Shown here piece after piece: positions 1 to 8,228 of a stretch of DNA of 64,000 bases; the stretch's first letter is position 1, and each line of letters opens with the position of its first letter. The DNA comes from Sanguibacter suaedae. GTDB taxonomy: Bacteria; Actinomycetota; Actinomycetes; Actinomycetales; Cellulomonadaceae. The position numbers were made by a program, and so were the translations under genes. The DNA is taken from assembly GCF_016342785.1 (NCBI RefSeq), contig NZ_JAEINH010000005.1:1-64000 (forward strand), written 5' to 3'. Below the pieces are notes generated by a model. The model searched no databases. It worked only from the letters and a program-made list of their open reading frames with translations, and was not told the DNA's origin.

Positions 1-34
1 CCCCCGGTCCGCGCTCCCCCCTTGAAGGACGAAG

Positions 35-1108
35 ATGCCTGATCGACGACCCAAGACCCCGCCTGCTCGTGCGTTTCTCTCCGCCGTGGTGGCGACGCTC
101 ATCACGGCCGCCTGCCTCGGTGTGCCCGGCCCCGCGGCCGCCAACGAGAACGACGTGACCTGGGGGGTGCGCACGGCGTCGAACGACAACGGTGCCGACA
201 GGGACAACTTCGCGTACACCCTGGACCCGGGCGAGGTCGTCGACGATGCGCTCGTCGTGACGAACCACCACTCCGGGCCCCTGCAGCTGGCCGTCTACCC
301 GGCCGACGGCTTCACCACGGCCAGCGGGGTGCTGGACCTCGTCACCCAGGACACCCCCTCGGTGGCGGTGGGCAGCTGGGCGGCGATCGCCGAGGACACC
401 CTGGAGATCGCGCCGGGAGCATCCGTCGAGGTCCCGTTCACCCTGAGCATCCCGGCCGACGCCACACCGGGCGACTACGCCGGCGGCATACTCACCTCCC
501 TGTCCCAGCCTGCCCTCGAGGACGGCATCACCGTGGACCGCCGCCTGGGGGTCCGGCTGCACGTCCGGGTGCAGGGGGACCTGGTGCCGACTCTGGCGGT
601 CGAGGACCTGGCCGTGGACTACGACGGCACGCTGAATCCCTTCGGCAGCGGCACCGCGCTGGTGACCTTCACGGTGCGCAACGCGGGCAACACCCGCCTG
701 GCCGCCGGGCAGGACGTGACCCTGTCGGGGCCGTGGGGGGTCCTGCCCGTCGAGGCTGCCGACGTCGGCGCCGTGCCGGAGCTGCTGCCGGGCGAGAGCT
801 GGCCGGTGTCCGTGTCGGTGCCGAGCGTCCTGCCGACCTTCTGGCTCACCGCCACCAGCGAGGTGACCGCGACCGTGCCGGCGGTGGCCGGTGAGGCGCC
901 GGGGATCGCGCCGGTGCGGACTAGCACGGGTACCTGGGCCGTCCCGTGGTCGGCGCTAGCCCTGCTCGTCGTGGTCGTCGGCGGCGTCGTGGCGCGGGTG
1001 CTCGTCGTGCGCCGCAACCGCAAGCAGCGCCGCCTGGCCGAGGACCAGCGTGTGCAGGAGGCCGTGGACCGGGCGCTGCGCGAGAAGGAGCAGACCACCG
1101 CGGTCTGA
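35..1108 (+). CDS. DUF916-like secreted, membrane-anchored envelope protein
   Basis: 357 residues. A twin-arginine-free signal peptide covers about residues 1-36 and ends in an Ala-rich cleavage region. Two immunoglobulin-like beta-rich domains follow (about 40-170 and 180-290), with the Pro-Gly and 'TPGDY-GG' turns seen in DUF916/WxL-protein peptidoglycan-domain proteins. One transmembrane helix lies at about 303-326, followed by a short Arg/Lys-rich cytoplasmic tail (RRNRKQRR). This topology suggests a cell-surface protein held in the membrane by its C-terminus. A GAAGGA ribosome-binding site precedes the ATG at good spacing. No partner gene can be seen because the window starts here. In the Firmicutes relatives these proteins occur with WxL surface proteins; whether that applies here is unknown. 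Function: cell-surface interaction, by inference only. Confidence 0.75.
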   Translation: MPDRRPKTPPARAFLSAVVATLITAACLGVPGPAAANENDVTWGVRTASNDNGADRDNFAYTLDPGEVVDDALVVTNHHSGPLQLAVYPADGFTTASGVLDLVTQDTPSVAVGSWAAIAEDTLEIAPGASVEVPFTLSIPADATPGDYAGGILTSLSQPALEDGITVDRRLGVRLHVRVQGDLVPTLAVEDLAVDYDGTLNPFGSGTALVTFTVRNAGNTRLAAGQDVTLSGPWGVLPVEAADVGAVPELLPGESWPVSVSVPSVLPTFWLTATSEVTATVPAVAGEAPGIAPVRTSTGTWAVPWSALALLVVVVGGVVARVLVVRRNRKQRRLAEDQRVQEAVDRALREKEQTTAV

Positions 1109-1228
1109 CGCAGTCCTGGTCCGGAACCTGTATGAGGACTTGTTGCCGGACCCGATAGAGCAGTCAGACGTGTCGCGGCGTGCATGCGATCCGGGTGGCC
1201 GCAGCGCGCGGCGTGCGAGCATGCGGTC

Positions 1229-2227
1229 ATGCCGAGAGCCATGACCCTCACCGCCGTCGCCGCCGCGCTCGTCGCCGGCGTCGCCCTGCTCGTCACGGCG
1301 CATGGTGACGACGGCGCACCCCAAGCTGCCCCCGAGGTGCGCCTTGCGGGCCCCGGACCCGCGCTGCCGGCGCCGCCCGTCTCGGATGGCGCCGCGCCGC
1401 CGTGCGGACCGGCGGACCTGGACATCGCCGTCGAGGTCGTCGACCGCGCCAGGGGCAACGGCTGGGCCCGCCTACGGGCGGTGAACCGCGCCGACCGGGC
1501 GTGCACGCTCGCGGGCGCGCCGCCGCTCACCCTCGACCAGGACGGTCCGCTCCTCCTCGTGATCGACCACGGCTCCGAACTCCTGCCTGCGGTCGACGCA
1601 CCAGAGGAAGTCCGCCTCGAGCCGCGCGCGTCGGCGTCGGCCCAGCTCGCCTGGCGTGGCTACGGGACAGCCGCGGACACTACAACCCCGCAGACGATCG
1701 GCGTCGGCATGGCGGACGGCTCCCTCGTCGTCGCAGCTCCCGGACCGCGGGGCTTCGAGGCGCCGTTCGACGTGGTCGACGGCGCGTCCATGACCGTCGG
1801 GCCGTGGCAGCCGCTCGGGTATGGCCCGCCGCGTGTGGACGAGCCGCCGCTCGAGCCGGGCACATCGGGCGCATGCCTCGCGGAGGACCTGGTCGCGTCC
1901 GTGGACGGGCCGCAGGCGCCCGGGAGCGGCGCGCAGGAGTCGGAGGAGCTCACTGGCCGGGTGTGGCTGACGCACATCGGCCTGGGGCCGTGCGTCGTGC
2001 CGCACGAATTCAGCCTCGCGCACGAGAGCGGCGGCTCGGTGGCGGCGCACCTCGACGACGTCCTGCCAGGGCGGGACGTCGCGCTGCGGCCCGGCGACGC
2101 GGTGAGCGCACGGCTGCCGTGGCCGGACATCGAGCCTGTGCTCGACGCGCCCGCGCAGTGGTCGGCGCGGGTCGGTCACACGGATGGTCGAGTCCCGTTC
2201 GTCGTGGACGGCGGCCCCGGCGTGTGA
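1229..2227 (+). CDS. DUF4232-like secreted protein
   Basis: 332 residues from the ATG at 1229; an earlier in-frame ATG at 1184 would add 15 residues before an already good signal peptide and was rejected. The N-terminus is a hydrophobic signal/anchor of about 25 residues. The rest resembles actinobacterial DUF4232 domains: a beta-rich fold with paired cysteines (Cys near the domain start and in 'CTLAG') and the pattern C...N-x-C-x-L-x-G-x-P-x-L. A second half (about 215-330) repeats the pattern with its own two cysteines, so there may be two copies of the domain. DUF4232 proteins are exported proteins or lipoproteins of unknown function, common in Actinobacteria. No lipobox is evident. It lies 120 bp after the DUF916-like gene on the same strand but has no clear operon link. 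Confidence 0.7.
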   Translation: MPRAMTLTAVAAALVAGVALLVTAHGDDGAPQAAPEVRLAGPGPALPAPPVSDGAAPPCGPADLDIAVEVVDRARGNGWARLRAVNRADRACTLAGAPPLTLDQDGPLLLVIDHGSELLPAVDAPEEVRLEPRASASAQLAWRGYGTAADTTTPQTIGVGMADGSLVVAAPGPRGFEAPFDVVDGASMTVGPWQPLGYGPPRVDEPPLEPGTSGACLAEDLVASVDGPQAPGSGAQESEELTGRVWLTHIGLGPCVVPHEFSLAHESGGSVAAHLDDVLPGRDVALRPGDAVSARLPWPDIEPVLDAPAQWSARVGHTDGRVPFVVDGGPGV

Positions 2228-2414
2228 GACGCGCCATGCCGGCCCTGTGTGTCGCGCCGTCGTGCAAAGTACGTCGCACCGTCTCCGCCCGCTGATAGAC
2301 GACGTAGGTGGATGCCGCGCTCTCGACATGGCGTCCGAGAACGATTTTTCTGGGTCGACCGACTCGGGTTGTGGTCGGGCGCTTCGAAAGGTGGTAGCCC
2401 GGAAGAGGCCGACC

Positions 2415-3137
2415 TCAGGGACGTTGCGCGCGCAGCAGCAGCAGGGCCGGCCGGTGGCGGTGTACCTGCAGATCAGCACGCTTCTGCACTGCCGCAGGAG
2501 ATGGCGACGGCTCATCCAGCGCGGTCAGCACCAATCCGGCTTGCAGGAGCTCACTCACCACGGTGCTAGTCGTCCGGTGGTACTTGATCACGTCTTCGGT
2601 GTACCAGTGGGTGTGCCGCACGCCCTCCTCCGCGTAGTTCGCCAGCACCCATCCGCCTTCGTTGCTGCGCGCGGGGGCGGCGGTGACGACTGGATGCTCC
2701 ATCGAGGCCACCAAACGCCCTCCCGGGCGCAACCATGACGCGATGCGCACCAGCAGCCCTGCCAGGTCCTGGATGTAGTGAAGCGCGAGGCTGCTGACCA
2801 CCAGGTCTACCGAGGCATGGGGCAGGCACAGGTCTTCGGCGAACAGCTGCTCGTAGCGGATTCGAGCGTCCTCGGTGCGTGCCCGCGCCAGCGCCAGCAT
2901 GCGCATGGAGGGGTCAACTCCGAGCACGCTGGCTGCGCCTGCCTCGGCGAGATCGCGGGCTAGTGAACCATCACCACAGCCGAGGTCCACGACGTCCGCG
3001 CCCTCGACGTCAGGCAGCAGAGCGCGAAGCGCCGGCTGCTCCAAGGCTTCGTTCAAGCCGGACTGCGTAGCGCGCAACTGCTGGTAGCCGGAGAAGAAGA
3101 CCTCGTCGTCGTACACGTTCTGCCTGGCCATGGCCAT
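2415..3137 (-). CDS. Class I SAM-dependent methyltransferase (type 11 family)
   Basis: 240 residues. The Rossmann-type SAM-binding motif I is visible at about residues 46-54 (VVDLGCGDG), followed by an acidic residue after strand beta-2 (GVDPS) that would bind the ribose. The motif 'LVVSSLALHYIQDL' matches post-I/motif II of the UbiE/type-11 group, and 'LRPGGRLVASMEHP' is motif III. Substrate cannot be told from sequence; stand-alone members of this group methylate small molecules. Starts at ATG 3137 or at ATG 3131 two codons in; neither has a strong Shine-Dalgarno. The neighbours are unrelated: a DUF4232 gene ends on the other side, and a VOC-like remnant lies upstream. The local GC is slightly lower than in neighbouring housekeeping genes, which fits an accessory gene. 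An isolated, complete gene. Confidence 0.85.
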   Translation of the reverse strand: MAMARQNVYDDEVFFSGYQQLRATQSGLNEALEQPALRALLPDVEGADVVDLGCGDGSLARDLAEAGAASVLGVDPSMRMLALARARTEDARIRYEQLFAEDLCLPHASVDLVVSSLALHYIQDLAGLLVRIASWLRPGGRLVASMEHPVVTAAPARSNEGGWVLANYAEEGVRHTHWYTEDVIKYHRTTSTVVSELLQAGLVLTALDEPSPSPAAVQKRADLQVHRHRPALLLLRAQRP

Positions 3138-3259
3138 GATCGTAGGATCCGAGCCCTCATCGTGTCGATGACCGCTCCGCCTCCTGACGCCGCGAGTCCC
3201 CCCGCTGACGTTCGCGACGATCTGGTCGGCGCCCTAGGCCCAGTCCGAGCGGGGGGTAG

Positions 3260-3310
3260 CAGCACTTCGTCGGACCCGATGGCAACGTCTACGAGCTCGT
3301 ATCGGCCAGG
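3260..3310 (+). pseudogene. Remnant of a VOC/glyoxalase-fold gene (C-terminal motif only)
   Basis: Read in the frame that begins just after a TAG at 3257-3259, the DNA encodes HFVGPDGNVYELVSA. This is very close to the last strand of VOC (glyoxalase/bleomycin-resistance) proteins, usually F-x-DPDGNVYEL, which carries the metal-binding Glu. No upstream part of the domain or start codon is present, and the frame runs on without homology into the dnaB terminator. It therefore looks like a decayed gene end left by a deletion. The motif is short, so chance similarity is possible. Confidence 0.4.
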
Positions 3311-3337
3311 CGGAGGAATGCGCAACCTAGATTGCAC

Positions 3338-3361
3338 GTCCACGCCCCAACAGGCGTGGAC
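3338..3361 (-). terminator. Hairpin at the end of dnaB
   Basis: A perfect 9-bp inverted repeat (GTCCACGCC / GGCGTGGAC) with a 6-nt loop begins on the stop codon of dnaB and lies just downstream of it on the minus strand. There is no long T run, so termination strength is uncertain. Confidence 0.45.
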
Positions 3362-5706
3362 TACGCCTGCATGTCGACGAACCGCGAGTAGTGCCCCTGG
3401 AACGCGACGGTGATGGTATCGGTGGGGCCGTTTCGGTGCTTGGCGACGATGAGGTCGGCCTCCCCCGCGCGGGGGGACTCCTTCTCGTAGGCGTCCTCGC
3501 GGTGGAGGAGGATGACCATGTCCGCATCCTGCTCAATTGACCCAGACTCGCGCAAATCAGACATCGCGGGTCGCTTGTCGGTGCGCTGCTCGGGGCCACG
3601 GTTGAGCTGCGAGATCGCGATGACGGGGACCTCGAGCTCCTTGGCGAGGAGCTTGAGCGCACGGGAGAACTCGGAGACCTCCTGCTGGCGGGACTCCACG
3701 CGCTTCCCGGACGTCATGAGCTGCAGGTAGTCGATGACCACGAGCTTGAGGTCGTGCCGCTGCTTGAGGCGCCGGCACTTGGCGCGGATCTCCATGAGCG
3801 ACATGTTCGGGGAGTCGTCGATGAACAGGGGCGCCTCGGAGATCTTGCCCATCGTCCCGGCGAGCTTCTGCCAGTCGTCCTCGCCCATGGACCCGTTGCG
3901 CATCTTCTGCAGGTGGATCCGCGCCTCCGCCGCCAGCAGACGCATGGTGATCTCGTTCCGGCTCATCTCGAGCGAGAACACCACCGACGTCATGTTGTGC
4001 TTGATCGACGCGGACCTCACGATGTCGATCCCGAGCGTCGAGTTGTGCGTCGGCACCATCGCATCGCCGGCGAGATACATGTGGTCCGGGTGGTCTACCT
4101 CGACACAACGAACAGGGACGGAAGCGATGGGCCGCACGTCCACGATGAACCGGTTGGTCAACCGAGCGGTCGACTTCCGACGACGCTCCTTGTGGACCAA
4201 CCGCTTCCGCTCGAGGGCGAACACCTCGTCGTCCGTGGTGAACGTGATCGTGTGAGCCGTCGAGCTCGCGACAGACCGCCCGCGCACAGATCGCGTGGAC
4301 CACCCGGTCCGGTACCCGAGGCTGTGCACGAGCTCACGGACGTCACCGGCGAGCGCCGCGTCCGTCAGGGTGATCTGCGGGCTGCCCGTGGGGTTCACGG
4401 TGCCGTCGGTGTCGAGGAGCCCTGCGAGGAGCTCCCTGCGCTGTGCCTCGCTGGCGCGCAGGTACGTCGCGGGGATGCGCTTCGCGTTCATGATCCCCAG
4501 GGTCCGGAGGATCTCGTCCCGCCCGGCCCTTTCCTGGGCGACCAGGCCGAAACCCTCGATGCGCATGGCGATCTCAGGGTCCGCGGAGGTGAATCGCGCG
4601 GACGCGGAGTGGCCGTCCCCGAGCCAGACGCCCAGCGCATAGGGGTGGAGCGGAAGGTCGGCCTCGGGGAGGTCCAGCGGAAGTGAGTTGCGCACCGAGT
4701 GGTTCGCACGTCGGTCGGCTGTTGCGCACCGCAGCGTGGCCGCGATCTCCTCGGTCGTCCTGATCGCCGACGGGCCGTCGGCCTTGCGGCGAGACGCACG
4801 GTCCCGCGTGACCCACTGGTGCTCGGCGTCCGCGACGATCACGGTGCCGTCGTCGAACTCCACCTCGTAGCAGGGGCGGTCGGTCATGACCTCCGTGGCC
4901 GCGACCACGCGCGTGGGGGTCCCGTCCGCGGAGACCAGCTCGTCGCCCACCTGGACGGCGCCCATGGTCGTCCACCCGGTCGGGGTCGCCAGCGGCGTGT
5001 CGAGGGCCAGCGCCTTCCCGATGGCCGGCCTGGCTGCTAAGACGATCATCTGCCCCGGGTGGAGGCCGTTGGTGAGCCGGTCGAGGTCCGCGAATCCCGT
5101 GGGGACACCCACCATGCCCTCGCCGCGGTGGCCGGCGGCCTCGATCTCGTCGACCGCTCCCCCGATGACGTCACCGAGGACGGCGTAGTCCTCGCTGGTG
5201 CGGGTCTCCGTGACGGCGTACACCTCGGCCTGGGCGTTGTTCACCAGGTCGTCGACGTCACCACCGTCCGTCGCGTACCCGAGCTGCACGATGCGCGTCC
5301 CCGCCTGCACCAGGCGGCGCAGCACCGCGCGCTCCCGGACGATGCGCGCGTAGTACCCGGCGTTCGCGGCCGTCGGCACCATGGAGATGAGGTCGTGGAT
5401 GTACGGCGCCCCGCCGACGCGGCCCATCTCGCCGCGCTTGGTGAGCTCCGCGACCACCGTGATGGCGTCGGCGGGCTCGCCGCGGCCGTACAGGTCGAGG
5501 ATCACGTCGTACACGAGCTCGTGCGCCGGGCGGTAGAAGTCCGTGCCTTTGAGCTGCTCGATGACGTCCGCGATGGCGTCCTTCGAGATGAGCATGCCGC
5601 CCAGGACGCTCTGCTCCGCCGCGATGTCCTGCGGGGGCGTCCGGTCGAACGCGGGGCTCGAGGGTGCCGACGACCCGTACCCCGACTCGAGCTCGTCGAT
5701 CGACAT
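3361..5706 (-). CDS. dnaB: Replicative DNA helicase DnaB containing an intein
   Basis: The precursor has 781 residues; removing the intein (232-555) leaves a 457-residue helicase, the normal length. The N-terminal primase/loader-interacting domain is residues about 24-130. The RecA-like motor domain starts near 200. The Walker A loop is split: ARPAIGK ends at Lys231, and Ser556-Thr557 resume it, so splicing restores GK-ST. Walker B (VVIDYLQLM) is at about 656-664, and 'SQLNRGPEQR' plus 'DLRESGSIEQDAD' are motifs H3/H4. The enzyme unwinds DNA at the replication fork as a hexamer; a DciA-type loader is encoded at 39236. A divergent MATE gene shares the upstream region, which contains DnaA-box-like sequences. 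Because the insertion is in the ATP-binding loop, unspliced protein cannot work. Confidence 0.97.
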   Translation of the reverse strand: MSIDELESGYGSSAPSSPAFDRTPPQDIAAEQSVLGGMLISKDAIADVIEQLKGTDFYRPAHELVYDVILDLYGRGEPADAITVVAELTKRGEMGRVGGAPYIHDLISMVPTAANAGYYARIVRERAVLRRLVQAGTRIVQLGYATDGGDVDDLVNNAQAEVYAVTETRTSEDYAVLGDVIGGAVDEIEAAGHRGEGMVGVPTGFADLDRLTNGLHPGQMIVLAARPAIGKALALDTPLATPTGWTTMGAVQVGDELVSADGTPTRVVAATEVMTDRPCYEVEFDDGTVIVADAEHQWVTRDRASRRKADGPSAIRTTEEIAATLRCATADRRANHSVRNSLPLDLPEADLPLHPYALGVWLGDGHSASARFTSADPEIAMRIEGFGLVAQERAGRDEILRTLGIMNAKRIPATYLRASEAQRRELLAGLLDTDGTVNPTGSPQITLTDAALAGDVRELVHSLGYRTGWSTRSVRGRSVASSTAHTITFTTDDEVFALERKRLVHKERRRKSTARLTNRFIVDVRPIASVPVRCVEVDHPDHMYLAGDAMVPTHNSTLGIDIVRSASIKHNMTSVVFSLEMSRNEITMRLLAAEARIHLQKMRNGSMGEDDWQKLAGTMGKISEAPLFIDDSPNMSLMEIRAKCRRLKQRHDLKLVVIDYLQLMTSGKRVESRQQEVSEFSRALKLLAKELEVPVIAISQLNRGPEQRTDKRPAMSDLRESGSIEQDADMVILLHREDAYEKESPRAGEADLIVAKHRNGPTDTITVAFQGHYSRFVDMQA
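4042..5013 (-). mobile_element. Class-3-type intein with LAGLIDADG homing endonuclease in the DnaB P-loop
   Basis: 324 residues (232-555 of the DnaB precursor). Residue 1 is Ala, not Cys/Ser/Thr, so the usual first nucleophile is absent. The start, LALDTPLATPTGWTTM after Ala1, is a standard block A continuation. Block B reads ADAEHQW (Trp298), block F has Cys534 in PVRCVEVDHPD, and block G ends THN (Thr553-His554-Asn555), followed by Ser556. The Trp/Cys/Thr combination is the signature of class 3 inteins, in which the block F Cys starts splicing. Two LAGLIDADG-type motifs, LGVWLGDGH (358-366) and LAGLLDTDG (427-435), keep their acidic residues (Asp364, Asp434), so the homing endonuclease may be active. 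Both intein ends were verified on the DNA (GCG at 5013-5011, AAC at 4044-4042). Confidence 0.93.
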
Positions 5707-5825
5707 GTGCCCCGCCCTGCCTCGTGGTCCGTGCGTCCAGAACTACACCGCGCCCCTGACAAGACCGTGTGCTCCGTGCGCACGCTACGGCAGCGACGGC
5801 GCCGATCCAAACGCCCCCACGGCGG

Positions 5826-5913
5826 TTATCCACAGGCTTTTCCCCACCCCTGGGGACAACTTGGCGCCCGGCTGGTCACACCTCATCCACAGTGTGGAAA
5901 GCGGTGTGGACAA
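5826..5913. promoter_or_regulatory. DnaA-box cluster between dnaB and the MATE gene
   Basis: The 332-bp divergent intergenic region 5707-6038 holds a perfect TTATCCACA (5826-5834), TGTGGACAA (5905-5913, the reverse complement of TTGTCCACA), TCATCCACA (5883-5891), TGTGGAAAG (5893-5901) and a looser TGGGGACAA near 5850. Five box-like 9-mers in 88 bp is dense for high-GC DNA outside oriC. The rest of the region shows no gene. The cluster could regulate dnaB or titrate DnaA; this is inference. Confidence 0.6.
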
Positions 5914-6038
5914 CTGTGCAGAACATGTTGACAGTGACGAGTTCCACGCCCGCAACCCCCGGATTGCAACGATCTCGCGACCACCCGGAATCTCGCCCCT
6001 CCACCCATCCACCCCTCGGGATCTGAGAGGATCACTGG

Positions 6039-7364
6039 GTGGACCAGCCCTCCCGGAGCCTCGACCGCACCATCCTCGCCCTCGCCGTCCCCGCACTCGG
6101 GGCGCTCGTCGCCGAACCCGTCTTCGTCCTCGTCGACTCCGCCGTCGTCGGCCACCTGGGCACCCCCGAGCTCGCCGGGCTGTCCCTCGCGTCCACGCTC
6201 CTGCTCACCCTCGTCGGGCTGTGCGTGTTCCTCGCGTACGCCACCACCGCGTCCGTCGCCCGCCGCCTCGGCGCCGGCAAGGAGGCCGAAGCGCTGCAGT
6301 CCGGCATCGACGGCATGTGGCTCGCCGGCCTCCTCGGCCTCGCCCTCGGCGCCACCCTGTGGCTCGTCGCACCCACCGCCGTCGGGCTCATGGGCGCCAC
6401 CGGCGACGTCGCCACCCACGCCACCACCTATCTCCGGTGGTCGGCGCCCGGCCTCCCCGGCATGCTCCTCGTTCTCGCCTCCACCGGGGTGCTCCGCGGC
6501 CTCCAGGACACCCGCACACCGTTGTGGGTCGCGTCCGGCGGCGCCGTCGCCAACGCCGCCCTGAGCGTGGGGCTCGTCTACGGCGCGGGGATGGGGATCG
6601 CGGGGTCCGGGCTCGGCACCGCCATCGCGCAGGTCGCGATGGGTGTGGTCCTCACCGTCGTCGTCGTGCGGGGCGCCCGCCGGGCGGGGGCGCGGCTGCG
6701 GCCCGCGTCGGGCGGCATCTGGGCGAGCGCCCGCAGCGGCCTCCCCCTGCTCGTCCGCACCGTGTCCCTGCGCCTCGCCATCCTCCTCACCGTCTTCGTC
6801 GCCACCGGCCTCGGCGCTACCGCCCTCGCCGGGCACCAGGTGGTGAACAGCGTGTGGAACCTCGCGGCCTTCGCCCTCGACGCCCTCGCCATCGCCGCCC
6901 AGGCCCTCGTCGGGCACCGCCTCGGCTCCGGCGACGTCGTGACCACACGCGCCGTCCTGCGCAGGACGCTGCAGTGGGGCGTCGGGGCGGGTGCGCTCCT
7001 CGGCGTCGTCATCGCCGCGGGCGGCTGGTGGTTCGCGCTCCTGTTCACCAGCGACCCCGACGTCCGCGTCGCCGTCGCCGTCGGGATGGCCGTCGCTGGC
7101 CTGCTCATGCCCGTCGCCGGGTGGGTGTTCGTCCTCGACGGTGTCCTCATCGGCGCGAGCGACGGCCCCTATCTCGCGTGGGCTGGCCTCGCGACGCTCG
7201 CCGCGTACGTGCCCGTCGCCCTCGCCGTCCACGCGTGGGCGCCCGAGGGACCGGTCGGCCTCCTGTGGTTGTGGGTCGCGTTCGCCGGGGTGTTCATGCT
7301 CGCCCGCGCGGTGGTCACGGGGCTGCGCGCCCGCGGTGAGGCGTGGATGGTCGCGGGCGCCTGA
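6039..7364 (+). CDS. MATE family efflux transporter
   Basis: 441 residues starting at GTG 6039, with GAGAGG eight bases upstream. The protein is almost entirely hydrophobic with about 12 predicted helices in two similar halves, as in the DinF/MATE branch. Typical features are 'AVPALGALVAEPVFVLVDSAVVG' type N-terminal helices (Pro in TM1, Asp33-Ser-Ala), which contain the conserved cation-site region, and 'FALDALAIAAQALVGHRLG' in the second half. It would export organic cations or drugs using a Na+ or H+ gradient across the plasma membrane. In related actinobacteria a DinF-like MATE gene often sits between the rplI operon and dnaB, so this is a conserved neighbourhood rather than an acquired gene. 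It converges on rplI across a strong shared hairpin. Confidence 0.9.
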   Translation: MDQPSRSLDRTILALAVPALGALVAEPVFVLVDSAVVGHLGTPELAGLSLASTLLLTLVGLCVFLAYATTASVARRLGAGKEAEALQSGIDGMWLAGLLGLALGATLWLVAPTAVGLMGATGDVATHATTYLRWSAPGLPGMLLVLASTGVLRGLQDTRTPLWVASGGAVANAALSVGLVYGAGMGIAGSGLGTAIAQVAMGVVLTVVVVRGARRAGARLRPASGGIWASARSGLPLLVRTVSLRLAILLTVFVATGLGATALAGHQVVNSVWNLAAFALDALAIAAQALVGHRLGSGDVVTTRAVLRRTLQWGVGAGALLGVVIAAGGWWFALLFTSDPDVRVAVAVGMAVAGLLMPVAGWVFVLDGVLIGASDGPYLAWAGLATLAAYVPVALAVHAWAPEGPVGLLWLWVAFAGVFMLARAVVTGLRARGEAWMVAGA

Positions 7365-7378
7365 CGACCCCGGACGCA

Positions 7379-7422
7379 CCGAGGGCCCGGCACCTCCCCG
7401 TGGGGTGGTGCCGGGCCCTCGG
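7379..7422. terminator. Bidirectional hairpin between the MATE gene and rplI
   Basis: A perfect 16-bp inverted repeat (7379-7394 with 7407-7422; arm begins CCGAGGGCCC) with a 12-nt loop that can add four more pairs. It lies 14 bp after the MATE stop and 20 bp from the rplI stop, so it can end both convergent transcripts. Confidence 0.85.
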
Positions 7423-7442
7423 CCGTCGTGCAGACCGTGAGG

Positions 7443-7892
7443 TCAGGCGGTGACGACGTTCACCGTGATCTTCGCCGAGACCTCGGCGTGGAGACGCACG
7501 GAGACCGTGTACTCGCCGACAGCCTTGATGGGCTGGGCGATCTCGATCTTGCGCTTGTCGACCGTGACGCTGCCGACCTCGGCGACCGCAGCAGCGATCT
7601 CACCGGTGGTGACGGCACCGAAGAGACGACCGCCGTTGCCGGCCTTCGCCTTCACGGTGACGGCCTTCGACTGCAGCGAGTCACGCGTGGCCTTGGCCTC
7701 GTCGAGGGTCGCGATCTCGCGGGCCTTGCGGGCCTTGCGGATGGCGGACACCTGCGACTCGGCACCCTTGGACCACGGGGTGGCCAGGCTGCGCGGGATG
7801 AGGAAGTTCCGGGCGTACCCGTCCTTCACATCGACGACGTCCCCAGGTTCACCGAGACCGGTGACCTCGTGGGTCAGGATGAGCTTTGCCAT
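7443..7892 (-). CDS. rplI: 50S ribosomal protein L9
   Basis: 149 residues, the normal length. The N-terminal domain begins [20 protein letters not shown] with the diagnostic '[12 protein letters not shown]' loop at about 23-34 that contacts 23S rRNA. A central connecting helix and the C-terminal domain (about 80-149) follow. L9 binds near the L1 stalk and helps keep reading frame. It is the last gene of the rpsF-ssb-rpsR-rplI operon, 16 bp after rpsR, with a GGAGG-type ribosome-binding site before the ATG, and it ends at a strong hairpin. Confidence 0.98.
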   Translation of the reverse strand: MAKLILTHEVTGLGEPGDVVDVKDGYARNFLIPRSLATPWSKGAESQVSAIRKARKAREIATLDEAKATRDSLQSKAVTVKAKAGNGGRLFGAVTTGEIAAAVAEVGSVTVDKRKIEIAQPIKAVGEYTVSVRLHAEVSAKITVNVVTA

Positions 7893-7908
7893 GAGTTCAG
7901 CCTCCTTC

Positions 7909-8145
7909 TCAGCGTGCCGAGGACGAGTAGGGAAGCAGGGCCATCTCGCGGGCGTTCTTCACGGCCTTCGCGATCTGACGCTGCTCCTGGACGGTGACAC
8001 CGGTGACGCGACGGGCGCGGATCTTCCCACGGTCCGAGATGAACTTCCGGAGCAGGGCGGTGTCCTTGTAGTCGACCGTCTCGATCTTGGCCGACTTCAG
8101 CGGGTTGGACTTCTTCTTGGGCTTACGCACAACGGGCTTGGCCAT
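7909..8145 (-). CDS. rpsR: 30S ribosomal protein S18
   Basis: 78 residues. The body matches S18: '[27 protein letters not shown]' type region (here residues about 25-50) and the basic C-terminal helix '[19 protein letters not shown]'. The N-terminus ([22 protein letters not shown]) has no CxxC zinc-ribbon cysteines, so this is the zinc-independent (C-minus) form; many actinobacteria carry a second, Cys-containing or alternate paralogue elsewhere. S18 pairs with S6 on the platform of the small subunit. Third gene of the operon; ATG start with GGAGAAG six bases upstream. Confidence 0.97.
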   Translation of the reverse strand: MAKPVVRKPKKKSNPLKSAKIETVDYKDTALLRKFISDRGKIRARRVTGVTVQEQRQIAKAVKNAREMALLPYSSSAR

Positions 8146-8228
8146 TGCGACTTCTCCTTACACAAGGGTGCTCCCCGGCGGCAGGCCCGAGGGCCGTGCC
8201 GGTGAGCGAAGCATCTACGTGGTGGGGG

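Noticed and set aside
3361-5706. dnaB as a broken or chimeric gene
   Set aside because: The break is an in-frame intein with intact splice-junction motifs; the flanking exteins join to a full-length DnaB.
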